Origin: an uncultured Lachnospiraceae bacterium | Lineage (GTDB): Bacteria > Bacillota > Clostridia > Lachnospirales > Lachnospiraceae | DNA: 64,000 nt | NCBI GenBank assembly: GCA_910587085.1 | Contig: CAJUMC010000003.1 | Location: 55,597-119,596 of the forward strand | Direction of reading: 5' to 3' | In this document: positions 1 to 8,739 of the stretch, one piece after another | Layout of the letters: each line of letters starts with the position of its first letter | Numbering within the stretch: position 1 is the stretch's first letter | Notes under the pieces: generated by a model | What the model saw: only the letters and a program-made list of their open reading frames with translations | What the model was told of the DNA's origin: nothing | The model's database searches: none | Translations under genes and position numbers: made by a program

Positions 1-481
1 CACCGGAAGATGCCGTGACATCGCCGATCACAACGGTCTTCTGCGCAATCTTTACACAGCCCTCGCTGTTGATGCTGCCCTCCAGCCGATCCGTATCAAC
101 AAACACCTCTGACGCCATGGAATTTCCGGTCACCTTCCCGGAAATCGAGAGCTTGCCCAGGCACTCGATATCGCCGTTGATGGTTCCCATCACATCAAGC
201 GAGCAGTCAGAGATAATACTTCCGTTGATGATTGTGCCTTTTGTGATGACGGTCGTGCCCTCCTGCGACTGCCTTGCCTCCGGCGCCTCCGCAGCGTAAT
301 CCTGCTCCGCTTCCCCGTCTTCCTCACTCAGCACGCCGTTCTCATCATCCTCAAAAAGACTGTCGAGAATATCCGCATTCTCCTGATCTCTTTCGTAGTC
401 CTCGTCCGACCCGTAGGACTCCTCCATGTTCTCCGGAGAGGTCTGCGTCTCCTCGTCTTCGTAGTTCTTGTAATAGCTCAT
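1..481 (-). CDS. Bactofilin (polymer-forming cytoskeletal protein), 3' end outside the window
   Basis: Partial gene: 160 codons are visible and the frame is still open at base 1. The first about 75 residues are acidic and low in complexity (runs of D/E, 'DEETQTSPENMEE'), as in the flexible N-terminal tails of bactofilins. After that comes the regular beta-helix pattern of the family, with short hydrophobic repeats such as 'TVITKGTIINGSIIS' and 'GTINGDIECLGKLSISGKV'. Bactofilins polymerise without nucleotide into membrane-associated filaments and often position cell-wall enzymes. The start at 481 has AGGAGG about 6 bases upstream. It lies 19 bp behind a polysaccharide deacetylase gene, so the two are probably co-transcribed, which fits a wall- or envelope-related scaffold. 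The family is clear; the cellular role is inferred. Confidence 0.85.
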   Translation of the reverse strand, partial: MSYYKNYEDEETQTSPENMEESYGSDEDYERDQENADILDSLFEDDENGVLSEEDGEAEQDYAAEAPEARQSQEGTTVITKGTIINGSIISDCSLDVMGTINGDIECLGKLSISGKVTGNSMASEVFVDTDRLEGSINSEGCVKIAQKTVVIGDVTASSG

Positions 482-500
482 GATCTACCTCCTGATTTCC

Positions 501-1607
501 TTATTCGTTCGCTGGCTTGACGTGCCGCACCATCGGCGTATCCTTCGTAATCGGAAGGATCTGTGCTCCCTTCTCCTGCAGCGCCGGTATCAGTATTTTC
601 ATTGACTCCAGCGTCTTTTTCTTTGCATTGGTATCATGGCAGAGCACTACAGAGGTCTTTTTATTTTCTACCCCGTCAAGCACATTCTGCGCCAGCTGTT
701 CCACCGTGTAGGTGACCCCGGTCGCATCCCCGTTTTCCACATTCCAGTCGAAATACCGCATATTATGCTCCATCAGGTAGGTAATAAACGGCTGTATCGT
801 CAGCTTTTTGCATTTGCTGTTGCTGCTGCCGCCCGGAAAGCGATAGAGGTCGGGAACATATCCAACAGTATCATACAATAGATCACTTATCTTTGTAAAG
901 TCTTTCTCGAAATCTTCTACAGATTTATAGACTTCATCATACTTATGGGAGTAGGAATGCATGCCGATGCTGTGTCCCTCTTCCACAATTCTTTTATAAA
1001 GGCGAAGTGAATCCTCATCCTCTCTCCCGGTGACAAAAAAGGTTGCCTTCACCCCGTACTCGGAAAGCAGATCCAGAAGCTCGTCCGTATAACTGCTCGG
1101 TCCGTCGTCAAAGGTGAGATAAATCTTTTTCTCGGCCCACGGAAGCAGCTCTCCCGTCACCGGATCAACCGCAAGCGTAGGGGTAGGGGAAGCCTCCCCG
1201 CTCTCCGGCGCTCCCGGGGTCGGAGACGGGAATGGAGTGGCAACCGTATCGACGGGCGGCTGGGAAGGCTGTTGCCCGGTCTCCATCTCCGGCGCTTCTC
1301 CGTTGCCGGCAGCCGTTTTGTCCACCGGCGTCGGTGTTGCTTCCTGCGTCGGCGTCGGCTCCGGCGTCTGCACCGGCAGCACGCCGCTCTGCCCGCTCCC
1401 CGGCCCGTTCTTTTCATACCGCTCCAGTTTCTGCTCCATGGTATCCAGCTCGCCCCGCAGCTGTGCCTGCTTTGTAAACAAAACCACGCAGAGTATTGTC
1501 GGTATCAGGGCAAGCAGAAGAACAAAAATCATAAACTGTTCCCTTGCCCGCCTTGTCTTTTCTCTTCTCTGTCTCACATTACTTCCTCTCCCGTAATCCG
1601 ATATCAT
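501..1607 (-). CDS. Membrane-anchored polysaccharide deacetylase (NodB/CE4 family)
   Basis: 368 aa. An arginine/lysine-rich cytoplasmic start is followed by one membrane segment ('FMIFVLLLALIPTILCVVLF'), a coiled and Pro/Thr/Glu-rich linker, and a C-terminal NodB domain. Visible CE4 motifs are TFDDGP (metal and catalytic Asp), HSYSH (the two metal-binding His), RFPGG, DWN and a late catalytic His in 'VVLCHD'. The family removes N- or O-acetyl groups from peptidoglycan or other wall glycans outside the membrane. I chose the ATG at 1607 because AGGGAGG precedes it. The in-frame extension to 1925 has arginine-rich, coding-unlike composition and no good ribosome site. The next gene, a bactofilin, starts 19 bp downstream, so the pair may act together at the wall. 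The exact substrate cannot be read from sequence. Confidence 0.9.
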   Translation of the reverse strand: MISDYGRGSNVRQRREKTRRAREQFMIFVLLLALIPTILCVVLFTKQAQLRGELDTMEQKLERYEKNGPGSGQSGVLPVQTPEPTPTQEATPTPVDKTAAGNGEAPEMETGQQPSQPPVDTVATPFPSPTPGAPESGEASPTPTLAVDPVTGELLPWAEKKIYLTFDDGPSSYTDELLDLLSEYGVKATFFVTGREDEDSLRLYKRIVEEGHSIGMHSYSHKYDEVYKSVEDFEKDFTKISDLLYDTVGYVPDLYRFPGGSSNSKCKKLTIQPFITYLMEHNMRYFDWNVENGDATGVTYTVEQLAQNVLDGVENKKTSVVLCHDTNAKKKTLESMKILIPALQEKGAQILPITKDTPMVRHVKPANE

Positions 1608-2178
1608 TTTAATCCTCCCTGCTGCCGCTGTTTCTTTCTCAGGAAGACCGCACCGGCAGGATGCGCCGTTCCCAGGGATGCGCAGCTTCTCCCTGCGCGG
1701 CGCGCCCTGCCGGATGAAAAGTCCGTCAGTCAAACTGCCGGCAATTCTGCGATTCCGTTTTCTCCCTCCGCCGTTCAGACTGTCCCGTAAGTATCCTGTT
1801 TTCCACGCAGGAAAACCAGGCGCCGGGAATCCTGTTCTCCGGCGGAAAGCTCCCCGGCAGAATGCCTCCACCGTCCAAAAAGCTCTGCGCCGACTCCTGC
1901 ATGCTGCTGATAAATTTCTCTGCATAGCGTTTTGTTCAGCAAAACTTCCGTCCTATGCTTCATTTGCTTTAAAAAAATTGCCTGTCGGCAATTATTTTCT
2001 GCTCCGCAGCAGTATCTATAACAGGGAAATTATGCAACAATGCGGCCCGATTCCATATTCTGCATAAAAAAGCAGAAGGCCTGCGGTACAATCCATTATT
2101 GGGATTTTACCACAAACCTTCCGAAAAAAACATACGAAATCAGAAAATTAACATTATCGTAAGAAATGTGTAATAAAG
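1608..2178. other. Intergenic region between deacetylase and ABC permease
   Basis: About 570 bp without a convincing gene. The part nearest the deacetylase (1608-1930) is GC-rich and open in several frames, but the translations are arginine-rich and lack ribosome sites. The part from 1960 to 2178 is AT-richer and holds one hairpin followed by T residues on the minus strand (1971-1993). A minus-strand TTGTTG/TAGATA pair with 16 bp spacing around 2010-2040 could be a promoter for the deacetylase, but the match is weak. Confidence 0.5.
1971..1993 (-). terminator. Candidate rho-independent terminator after the ABC permease
   Basis: Seven-bp perfect stem AATTGCC/GGCAATT with a 4-base loop. Read on the minus strand it is followed directly by seven T residues. 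It lies about 185 bp past the permease stop, so it could end the ABC transporter transcript before the deacetylase gene. The stem is short and AT-containing, so strength is uncertain. Confidence 0.5.
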
Positions 2179-5046
2179 CTATACATTCTCGTTTTTCAGC
2201 GTCTCCACCACACTGTTTTTACGCAGCTTTCCGGCCGCATAAAACATCGTCGCAAACACCACCGAAAACACGCTCACCACGGCGATTATTATGCTGGCGG
2301 CAGGGACATAGAAGCTGGCCGCATAGCCCTCGCTGACAACACAGTAAATGGCGAAGGTCAGCAGGAGCGCAACGGGCATCCCGTAGAGCAGGCTCTTAAT
2401 TCCGTAGAGCAGACATTCATAATTCAGCATCCGGTACAACCCCTTCTTTGTCATTCCGATGGATTCAAGCATAGCGAATTCACGCCGGCGGAGCGAAATG
2501 TTGGTGGAGATCGTGTTGAATACATTCGCGGCCGCAATCAGCGAAATCAGTGCAATAAAGCCGTAGGAAAATACATTTACAATGACAATCAGATTCCGCT
2601 GAAAGGCATCCTGCTCATAATAATTGTGCAGTGCTCCGGTATCTATGGAATTTGCCAGCAGCATCTTCTGCAGCCTCTCGTAAACGGCTCCCTTATCGCC
2701 GGAGGCCGTCATGCTTACGATGCTGACGGTTTCCGAAAGGCCCGGGAAAAGTTCTGCCATGGCAGATTCCGGATAAAGAAATGTGAGAGAGTTCTTCTCG
2801 ATCCCCAGCGGAAGCTCTGCGTCCGTTACCCGGTAATTCAGCTGCTTTTCTTTCTCTATCCGAAGTATCCATTCTTCGCTGCCTTCCTCCGTCCTGATTA
2901 TGACCGTCTGTTCTTCTGACGTTCCGTCCGTACGATCCGGCAATTCCTGCTCTGCTGATGAAACATCCGTTCCGTGCGGGTTCTTCGAAGCGCCGCCTTC
3001 TGCACTGTAATCTGTCGCTGAAACGTCCGTTCCGTCCGCGGATTCCGGTTCCGCTGCATCCTGCGTCTCTCTGCTCGCAATATCATACCAATAGACCGAC
3101 AGTGTCCCGGATTCCTCTTTCAAATACCGGATCTCTCCATATTTCCCGTTCGTGTACTGCAGAACATTATCAAAAACAAGCGCGTTTTTGTTTTCGCCGA
3201 AATATCCGGCCTCGGACAGCCCGTTCTCTGCCGTATATGCGCGGTAATCTTCATCCGACAGAAAATGCAGCCGTACGCCTACCTCGCTTCGGTTCATACC
3301 GGTTCCCTCGGCAAAAAGCTCCTCAGCGGTCGGGGAATAGTAAATCTGTTTGGACTTCCAGTTATGAAATTCCTTGTCCAAAGCTTCCGGTTCCAGCATA
3401 AAGTTCTTTCCTGCGCAGATCTGAAGGGAGACTTTTGCAATCCCCTCCGTTCCGGCAATCAGCTCAAAAATCTCCTGCGCCGTATGCTCCCCCTGCTTAC
3501 GTACCCAATACTGAAAATCAAAATTCCGAACCACAGCGACCGAATCCACACTGCTTTGCAGATAAGCCACAAAACTGCTCGCGGAGACAAAAAGCACAAT
3601 GCTGACAAACAGGGAGATCACCGTCGCACGATACTTTTTCCTGTTTCGCCGGAAGTTCTTATTGGCGAGCACGCCGGACATTCCGAACAGCTGGTACAGA
3701 AAACCCGGCGTGCGCAGCTTTCTGTTCGGCACCTGAATCACATTGTTCTGCCGGATTGCCTCAATCACAGGCACGCGCATTGCCCTGCGTGCCGGGATGG
3801 ACGCAGAGAGCAGAACCGTCGCAAATGCCAGGGCGGCTGCGAGCAGCAGAGCCCGCCAGTCAGCCTGCAGAGTAAGGGGTATCCGGCTCGAGGAAAAAAG
3901 CCCTACAAATCGGTAACGCAGCGCGTAGAAGGTAATACTCATCCCCGCGATGCCGGCCAGAATTCCAAGCGGAATGCCGATTATACTGACGGCGCACGCC
4001 TCAAACCGGACGCTCTTTTTCAGCTGGCGCTTGGTAGCTCCGACGGAGGCCAGCAGCCCGAATTGTTTCATCCGTTCATTCACTGAAATGGAAAACGCAT
4101 TGAATATCAGGGCTACTGAGCCGAACACAATAATAATACACAGAATTACCGCGAGTCCATTGAACACACGGGTGAACGACTGCATTCCAGAAATGCCGTC
4201 CATGCGCAGCAGGTCGCTGTGATAATCCACCCGGCTCCCGAACCCGGAATACTGCAGCTCCTTCATCACCTCAAGGATCTGCTTTCGGTCCTTCAGAAGA
4301 AAGGAAATCAGATACGACGCATCCCCGTCATGACTCTCCTGCGAACCGGTCAGCACCGTGAAGCCCGGGCAGTTATACGGCTCCAGAGTGTAGCTGAAAC
4401 GCTTGTAAATCCCGACGACCGTCCAGGTTCTCTCCTCCTGCCTGCGGACAAGATTCTCCACACCTCCGTCCTCCTGTTCTCCCGGTACCTGATAGCTCTC
4501 AAACAGCCCGAGCGGCTGCCCCATGTATTCCCTCTGACCGATGCTTCCGGTAAGGGTATCTCCGATTTTCAGAGAAACACCGTTCTGTGCCAGATGGGAC
4601 GGAATCAGAATCTCGTTGCTCCGCTCCGGCATTCTGCCGCTCAGAAGCGTAAACCTCACCAGATCCTCCGCATCCTGCTGTCCTCCCACGATCGACGCCA
4701 CCCGGAGGTAGGGCTTGTATCCGTTCCCGCTTTCCGGCATTTCCCCGCCGTTCCTTTTCATCTCATCAATCTGCATATAGCCGTAATCGCAGAGACCTGT
4801 AAACCTCTTTACATCGTCCTGCACCCCGACCTCTGCGTAGTCCGCGGCGCTCAGGCCGTATATCATCCCTTCCCAGGACCCCTCGTCGCTGATAATGGTT
4901 TTTATCATATAGCCGCGGATGCTTGCAATGCTTGTCGTTACCGCCGTAAACATCGCTGTGGACAGAATGATGCCGATAATTGTAACAATTGTGCGTACCT
5001 TGTTTTTCTTCAGACTCTGCAGCGTTACTTTATTCAAAATGCTCAT
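2179..5046 (-). CDS. ABC transporter permease with two FtsX-type domains
   Basis: 955 aa. One N-terminal membrane helix (about residues 17-38) is followed by a first extracytoplasmic domain, then three helices around 295-425. A further helix near 485 opens a second extracytoplasmic domain (about 510-830), and three helices close the protein. This is two tandem FtsX/MacB_PCD units, as in large Firmicute exporters related to peptide-sensing or lipoprotein/antimicrobial-peptide transporters. The second external domain contains an acidic, low-complexity stretch with repeated 'GTDVS' motifs (about residues 668-715), probably a flexible linker. It overlaps the ATPase gene by 4 bp (ATGA), showing tight coupling. 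A two-component system follows the same direction just upstream, a common arrangement for antibiotic-peptide detoxification modules. The substrate is unknown. Confidence 0.9.
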   Translation of the reverse strand: MSILNKVTLQSLKKNKVRTIVTIIGIILSTAMFTAVTTSIASIRGYMIKTIISDEGSWEGMIYGLSAADYAEVGVQDDVKRFTGLCDYGYMQIDEMKRNGGEMPESGNGYKPYLRVASIVGGQQDAEDLVRFTLLSGRMPERSNEILIPSHLAQNGVSLKIGDTLTGSIGQREYMGQPLGLFESYQVPGEQEDGGVENLVRRQEERTWTVVGIYKRFSYTLEPYNCPGFTVLTGSQESHDGDASYLISFLLKDRKQILEVMKELQYSGFGSRVDYHSDLLRMDGISGMQSFTRVFNGLAVILCIIIVFGSVALIFNAFSISVNERMKQFGLLASVGATKRQLKKSVRFEACAVSIIGIPLGILAGIAGMSITFYALRYRFVGLFSSSRIPLTLQADWRALLLAAALAFATVLLSASIPARRAMRVPVIEAIRQNNVIQVPNRKLRTPGFLYQLFGMSGVLANKNFRRNRKKYRATVISLFVSIVLFVSASSFVAYLQSSVDSVAVVRNFDFQYWVRKQGEHTAQEIFELIAGTEGIAKVSLQICAGKNFMLEPEALDKEFHNWKSKQIYYSPTAEELFAEGTGMNRSEVGVRLHFLSDEDYRAYTAENGLSEAGYFGENKNALVFDNVLQYTNGKYGEIRYLKEESGTLSVYWYDIASRETQDAAEPESADGTDVSATDYSAEGGASKNPHGTDVSSAEQELPDRTDGTSEEQTVIIRTEEGSEEWILRIEKEKQLNYRVTDAELPLGIEKNSLTFLYPESAMAELFPGLSETVSIVSMTASGDKGAVYERLQKMLLANSIDTGALHNYYEQDAFQRNLIVIVNVFSYGFIALISLIAAANVFNTISTNISLRRREFAMLESIGMTKKGLYRMLNYECLLYGIKSLLYGMPVALLLTFAIYCVVSEGYAASFYVPAASIIIAVVSVFSVVFATMFYAAGKLRKNSVVETLKNENV

Positions 5047-5726
5047 CTGCGGATCACCTCATCTCTTGTAATGCGGCCGTCGTCGATGGCGATGATCCGA
5101 TCTGCCTGAAGCGCAATGGATTCGTCATGCGTTATAACGATCAGTGTCTGATTGTATTTTTTATTCGAAAGCTTGAGCAGCTCAATGATTTCATGGCTGT
5201 TTTTGGAATCCAGATTTCCCGTCGGCTCATCGGCAAGCATGACGGCAGGCGCGTTCATCAGCGCCCTGCCGATGGATACCCTCTGCTGCTGCCCGCCGGA
5301 AAGCTCACCCGGAAGATGCTTTTCCCGGCCTGAGAGCCGCAGCACCGAAATCAATTCGGAGAGCCTTTCCTGATTCACCTTTCTGCCGTCCAGAAGCACC
5401 GGCAGCGTCATATTCTCCATGACGTCGAGCACCGGGATCAGATTGTAAAACTGATAGATCAGGCCGACCTCGCGCCGGCGGAAAATCGCCAGCTGCTCAT
5501 CCTTCTGGGCATATACATCCGTATCGCTCAAAAATACCTTGCCGGAGGACGGCTTATCCACTCCGCCCAGTATGTGCAGCAGCGTTGATTTTCCCGAACC
5601 GGACGGCCCGATAATAGCCACAAACTCTCCCCATTCCACGGAAAAGCTCACATCGTTGAGCGCAACCACTCTGTTTTCCTTTTCTCCGTACACCTTTGTC
5701 AGGTGCTCCACACGCAATATTTCCAT
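5043..5726 (-). CDS. ABC transporter ATP-binding protein (MacB/LolD type)
   Basis: 227 aa from the chosen start. Complete nucleotide-binding domain: Walker A 'GPSGSGKST', Q-loop, signature 'LSGGQQQRVSIGRAL', Walker B 'VMLADEPTGNLDS' and switch His in 'VITHDES'. The 'EPTGNLDS' form is typical of ATPases partnered with FtsX-like permeases, and such a permease overlaps its 3' end by 4 bp. The subunit hydrolyses ATP to drive conformational change in the 955-aa permease. Two starts are possible: ATG 5726 (AGAGGAA just upstream, used here) and ATG 5741 (GGAGG upstream, giving an extra MRGSF). A 20-residue extension beyond that is unlikely. Family assignment is secure; the transported compound is not known. 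Confidence 0.95.
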   Translation of the reverse strand: MEILRVEHLTKVYGEKENRVVALNDVSFSVEWGEFVAIIGPSGSGKSTLLHILGGVDKPSSGKVFLSDTDVYAQKDEQLAIFRRREVGLIYQFYNLIPVLDVMENMTLPVLLDGRKVNQERLSELISVLRLSGREKHLPGELSGGQQQRVSIGRALMNAPAVMLADEPTGNLDSKNSHEIIELLKLSNKKYNQTLIVITHDESIALQADRIIAIDDGRITRDEVIRR

Positions 5727-5795
5727 AAAGCTTCCTCTCATTCTGCGGCCTCCGCCCGGAGCGGCTCCCGCCGTTTTATGCGGCATGCACGCAAA

Positions 5796-5843
5796 ACCGG
5801 CGCGGCATACCTCTCATCTTCATGTTCAGTATACCGCGCCGGT
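5796..5843 (-). terminator. Long inverted repeat between the two-component system and the ABC genes
   Basis: Arms 5796-5810 and 5829-5843 are 15 bp long with one mismatch that becomes a G-U pair in RNA. The loop is 18 bases. On the minus strand the hairpin runs into TTTTG, so it can end the two-component transcript. A TATACT hexamer lies within one arm, so the same region may also hold the ABC operon promoter or an attenuator. The choice between these roles is inference. Confidence 0.55.
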
Positions 5844-5864
5844 CTTACAATAAGATGACCGGAA

Positions 5865-5882
5865 AGTGACAGTTTCGTCACT
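5865..5882. promoter_or_regulatory. Perfect 6-bp inverted repeat upstream of the ABC operon, possible operator
   Basis: AGTGAC, six bases, GTCACT, centred about 145 bp upstream of the ATPase start and just behind the long hairpin. The neighbouring OmpR-type regulator makes a binding site plausible, but no known consensus is matched, so this is a weak call. Confidence 0.3.
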
Positions 5883-6025
5883 CAAACAGTTTTTCGGCAT
5901 TTTCCCGGTTTTATGATCCGCAAAGGTTTTCCCATCCGCTGCCGCGCCATTGTCCTAAGCACTGCTCTTCCTGCGCCTGCACGATATCCTTTTGCAGCAC
6001 CGGCTGTTCCGGCTCTCTCTGCCGC

Positions 6026-7039
6026 CTACAGAATCCCCTTGTATATTCTCAGCCGGAATATTGCTCCGCCCTCCCGGTTTTCCGCCTGTATTGTCCCGTT
6101 CTGCGCAGCCAGGATCGCGCGGGTCAGAGCGAGGCCGATACCGACGCTCTGACCGCCCGCATTTCTCCCCCGATAAAAACGCTCAAAGAGATGGGGCAGA
6201 TCCTCCGGGGTGATCCCCTCTCCGTTATCCGCTATGACAAGCTCGGTAAAAATGGCGTTTTCTTCTCCTGCAACGGTAATCCGTCCGCCCTCACCCGTAT
6301 GCTCCATACAATTTTTCAATACATTTCCTACCGCTTCAATGCTCCAGGCAGCATCTCCCGTAAAACCGGCATCGCCGGCAATCCCGGACAGATCCATCGT
6401 CTGCCCCCGCAGCTCAAGCGGGATCATAAGAGGCTGAGCTGCCTTTTCTGCAATCTCCCGGAGGCTTACATATTCCCTGGCAAATTCGATTGTGCCGGCG
6501 TCAAGCTTGGATAGCTTGAGCAGAGCCTCGATCAGCCATTCCATTCTCCGGGTCAGCTGCCGGGCCTGCTTAAGTCTCTCCCGCCGTCCCTGCTCCGCAC
6601 CGTCGCCGGAAAGAAGTGTGGCCAGATTCAGATCCAGCGCGGTGAGCGGCGTCCGGATCTGATGTGATATATCCGCAATAGAATCGGCCAGATATTTCTT
6701 TTCCATCCGCAGCTGCTCCGCCTGCTTTTTGAGCGTATCCGTCACCTTGGTCAGCTCGTTTGCAAGGATCGCGTTCTCGCCCTCCTCGTAATTGTTGAAC
6801 CGGACGCTGTAATCCCCGTGAAGCAGGCGATCCAGATCCAGTGAAAGGTTTTTCAGTCTTCTTATCCGCAGCATGCGCGAAACAGCCAGCGCAGCAAAAA
6901 AAAGCGCCGACAGGCCAAGTGCCGGAAGCGCCGCCCCCGGCGAAAAAAACAGAATTGCCGCCTCTCCTGCCGCCGCCGTAAAACCGAAAAGGAGCAATTC
7001 CCTCCTTGCATCCTGATTTCTCATTCTCCGCACCCACAT
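6026..7039 (-). CDS. Sensor histidine kinase with short extracellular region
   Basis: 337 aa. Two membrane helices at the N-terminus (about 16-33 and 36-54) leave almost no external loop, so this is an intramembrane-sensing type. A HAMP-like segment ('LDRLLHGDYSVRF', about 70-83) and a dimerisation helix carry the phospho-acceptor His126 in 'DISHQIRTPL'. The HATPase domain shows an N-box 'VLKNCMEHT', G1 'DNGEGI' and G2 'GIGLAL'. It would phosphorylate the response regulator encoded 29 bp upstream. Kinases of this build next to FtsX-type ABC exporters often sense cell-envelope peptides through the transporter; that link here is inferred from context only. An alternative start at 7024 exists. 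Confidence 0.9.
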   Translation of the reverse strand: MWVRRMRNQDARRELLLFGFTAAAGEAAILFFSPGAALPALGLSALFFAALAVSRMLRIRRLKNLSLDLDRLLHGDYSVRFNNYEEGENAILANELTKVTDTLKKQAEQLRMEKKYLADSIADISHQIRTPLTALDLNLATLLSGDGAEQGRRERLKQARQLTRRMEWLIEALLKLSKLDAGTIEFAREYVSLREIAEKAAQPLMIPLELRGQTMDLSGIAGDAGFTGDAAWSIEAVGNVLKNCMEHTGEGGRITVAGEENAIFTELVIADNGEGITPEDLPHLFERFYRGRNAGGQSVGIGLALTRAILAAQNGTIQAENREGGAIFRLRIYKGIL

Positions 7040-7068
7040 TCCGTATTTGCCGCTCCGAAAGAACAGTC

Positions 7069-7734
7069 TCAGGCCCGGTAGCCAATGCCGCGCACCGTAC
7101 GGATACGCTCGGGCTTCGCCGGATCATCCTCTACTTTTTCCCGCAGCCGCTTGATATAAACCGTCAGCGTATTGTCATTTACAAATTCTCCTGCCATATC
7201 CCACATTTCGGACAAAAGCCTGTCCCTTGTCAGTACGCGCCCCTTGTTCTGGCAGAACAACAGCAGAAGACGGTACTCCAGCGCAGAAAGGTTCAGTTCC
7301 TGACCGTCCTTTGCGACAATCCCCTTATCCGTGTCAACCCGCACCCCGTAAAAATCAATGATGCTCTGACCGCGGCCGGCGCGCCGGAGCACAACCCGAA
7401 TCCGGGAGGCTAGCTCCCGCGGCCGAAACGGCTTCCTTATATAGTCCTCCGCTCCCATATCCAGTCCCGCCACCACGCTGTATTCATCCCCTGAGGCGGT
7501 AAGAAAAATAACGGGCAGTCCATATTCCTTCCGTATTTCGCTGCAGAGCGAAAAGCCGTTTCCGTTGCCGAGCGAAATATCCAGCAGCGCAAGGTCAAAC
7601 CGCTCCTTTGCAAGCAGCTCTGAGGCCTCCCGCTGCCCCGGCGCGCACGCGGTCTGAAAGCCCTCCTGCATCAGAAACGCAGAAAGGCTCTCCGTTATCA
7701 TTCTGTCATCCTCCACAATCAGAATCCGCTCCAT
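7069..7734 (-). CDS. OmpR-family response regulator
   Basis: 221 aa. The receiver domain has the acidic pair D9/D10, phospho-acceptor Asp52 in 'LALLDIS', Thr in 'FLTA' and Lys in 'YIRKPF'. The C-terminal winged helix has 'LSALEYRLLLLFCQN...LTRDRLLSEMWD' and ends in the typical 'RTVRGIGYRA'. It is therefore a DNA-binding transcription factor activated by the adjacent kinase. The gene sits 15 bp behind a thioredoxin-reductase-like gene and 29 bp before the kinase, so the three are likely one transcript. The likely target is the ABC exporter operon next downstream, whose upstream region carries inverted repeats. The target is inferred. Confidence 0.95.
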   Translation of the reverse strand: MERILIVEDDRMITESLSAFLMQEGFQTACAPGQREASELLAKERFDLALLDISLGNGNGFSLCSEIRKEYGLPVIFLTASGDEYSVVAGLDMGAEDYIRKPFRPRELASRIRVVLRRAGRGQSIIDFYGVRVDTDKGIVAKDGQELNLSALEYRLLLLFCQNKGRVLTRDRLLSEMWDMAGEFVNDNTLTVYIKRLREKVEDDPAKPERIRTVRGIGYRA

Positions 7735-7749
7735 CCGGCTGCTCCCTTT

Positions 7750-8649
7750 TTACAGCTTCCGCAGGTATTCGGCTGCAGAAATCGCGGCATTCGCCCCGTC
7801 CGAGACTGCGGTGATCACCTGGCGAAGCTGTTTTGTCCGGACGTCACCTGCGGCATAAAAACCATCCTCCGAGGTTTTTCCGGTCTCATCGGCCTTAATA
7901 TAGCCAGCAGCGTCAAGCGCTACGATATCCCTTACACACTCCGTCTCCGGCTGCATGCCGACCGCGACAAACATGCCGCTTACCTCCAGGGTTCTCCCAT
8001 CGGAAAGCCGGATGCCAGACACCTTGTTTTCCCCGATAATCTCTTCGATCACAACCCCGGTGATTATTTCAACATTCGGTCTTTCCTCAAGCTTTCTGAG
8101 CGTGGCCGCCGCTCCGCGGAATTCGCTTCGGCGGTGAATCAGATAGACCTTCTCACACAGCTCGGACAGGTAGAGCGCGTCGTCCAGGGCCGTGTCGCCG
8201 CCGCCCGCCACCGCGGCAATCTTTCCCCGGTAGAAGGCCCCGTCGCATACGGCGCAGTAGGAAACGCCCCTTCCGGCAAGCTCCTCCTCGCCCTTTGCAC
8301 CGAGATGACGGTGCTTTGCGCCGGCCGCATAGATTACCGCCTTTGCTTCCATGCTTTCGCCGTCTGCAAGCAGCGCCCTCCAGCCGTTTTCCGTTCGCTC
8401 AAAGCCGCTGACTTCGGCCTCGCGGAACGGGATTTCAAACGCTTCAGCATGCCCGCGGAATGCTTCTCCCAGCTCATAACCGCTGATTCCCGGCATTCCA
8501 AGGTAATTGTCCACCCGACCGCTCTCGGCCACCTGCCCGGTGCCCATAAATATTTTTTCGGCGATCTCCACGGAAAGATTCGCACGCTTTGCATAGATGG
8601 CAGCGGACAGGCCTGCCGGCCCGCTGCCTACGATCAATACGTCAAGCAT
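7750..8649 (-). CDS. Thioredoxin reductase-like FAD/NAD(P)-dependent oxidoreductase
   Basis: 299 aa. An N-terminal FAD fold 'LIVGSGPAGLSAAIYA', the redox-active CxxC in 'SYCAVCDGAFY', an NAD(P)-binding segment 'VAGGGDTALDDALYL' and the closing FAD motif 'GFYAAGDVR' match the low-molecular-weight thioredoxin reductase family. It would pass electrons from NAD(P)H through FAD and the disulfide to a thioredoxin- or glutaredoxin-like partner. No thioredoxin gene is adjacent, so the partner is unknown. The start at 8649 is chosen for the AAGGAG before it; the longer frame adds a lysine/arginine-rich leader without support. It could be the main TrxB of the cell or a paralogue, so I leave the symbol empty. 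Confidence 0.88.
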   Translation of the reverse strand: MLDVLIVGSGPAGLSAAIYAKRANLSVEIAEKIFMGTGQVAESGRVDNYLGMPGISGYELGEAFRGHAEAFEIPFREAEVSGFERTENGWRALLADGESMEAKAVIYAAGAKHRHLGAKGEEELAGRGVSYCAVCDGAFYRGKIAAVAGGGDTALDDALYLSELCEKVYLIHRRSEFRGAAATLRKLEERPNVEIITGVVIEEIIGENKVSGIRLSDGRTLEVSGMFVAVGMQPETECVRDIVALDAAGYIKADETGKTSEDGFYAAGDVRTKQLRQVITAVSDGANAAISAAEYLRKL

Positions 8650-8739
8650 AATCCATCTCCTTCGTTTTCTTTTCTTCCCATGCTCTTTTCCTGCTGCCAT
8701 TTTTATAGCATCTTTCGGAAATATTATTGCCCATGCCGG

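Noticed and set aside
1608..1925. N-terminal extension of the deacetylase to 474 aa
   Set aside because: Arginine-rich non-protein-like sequence, no ribosome site at 1925, and a good AGGGAGG just before ATG 1607.
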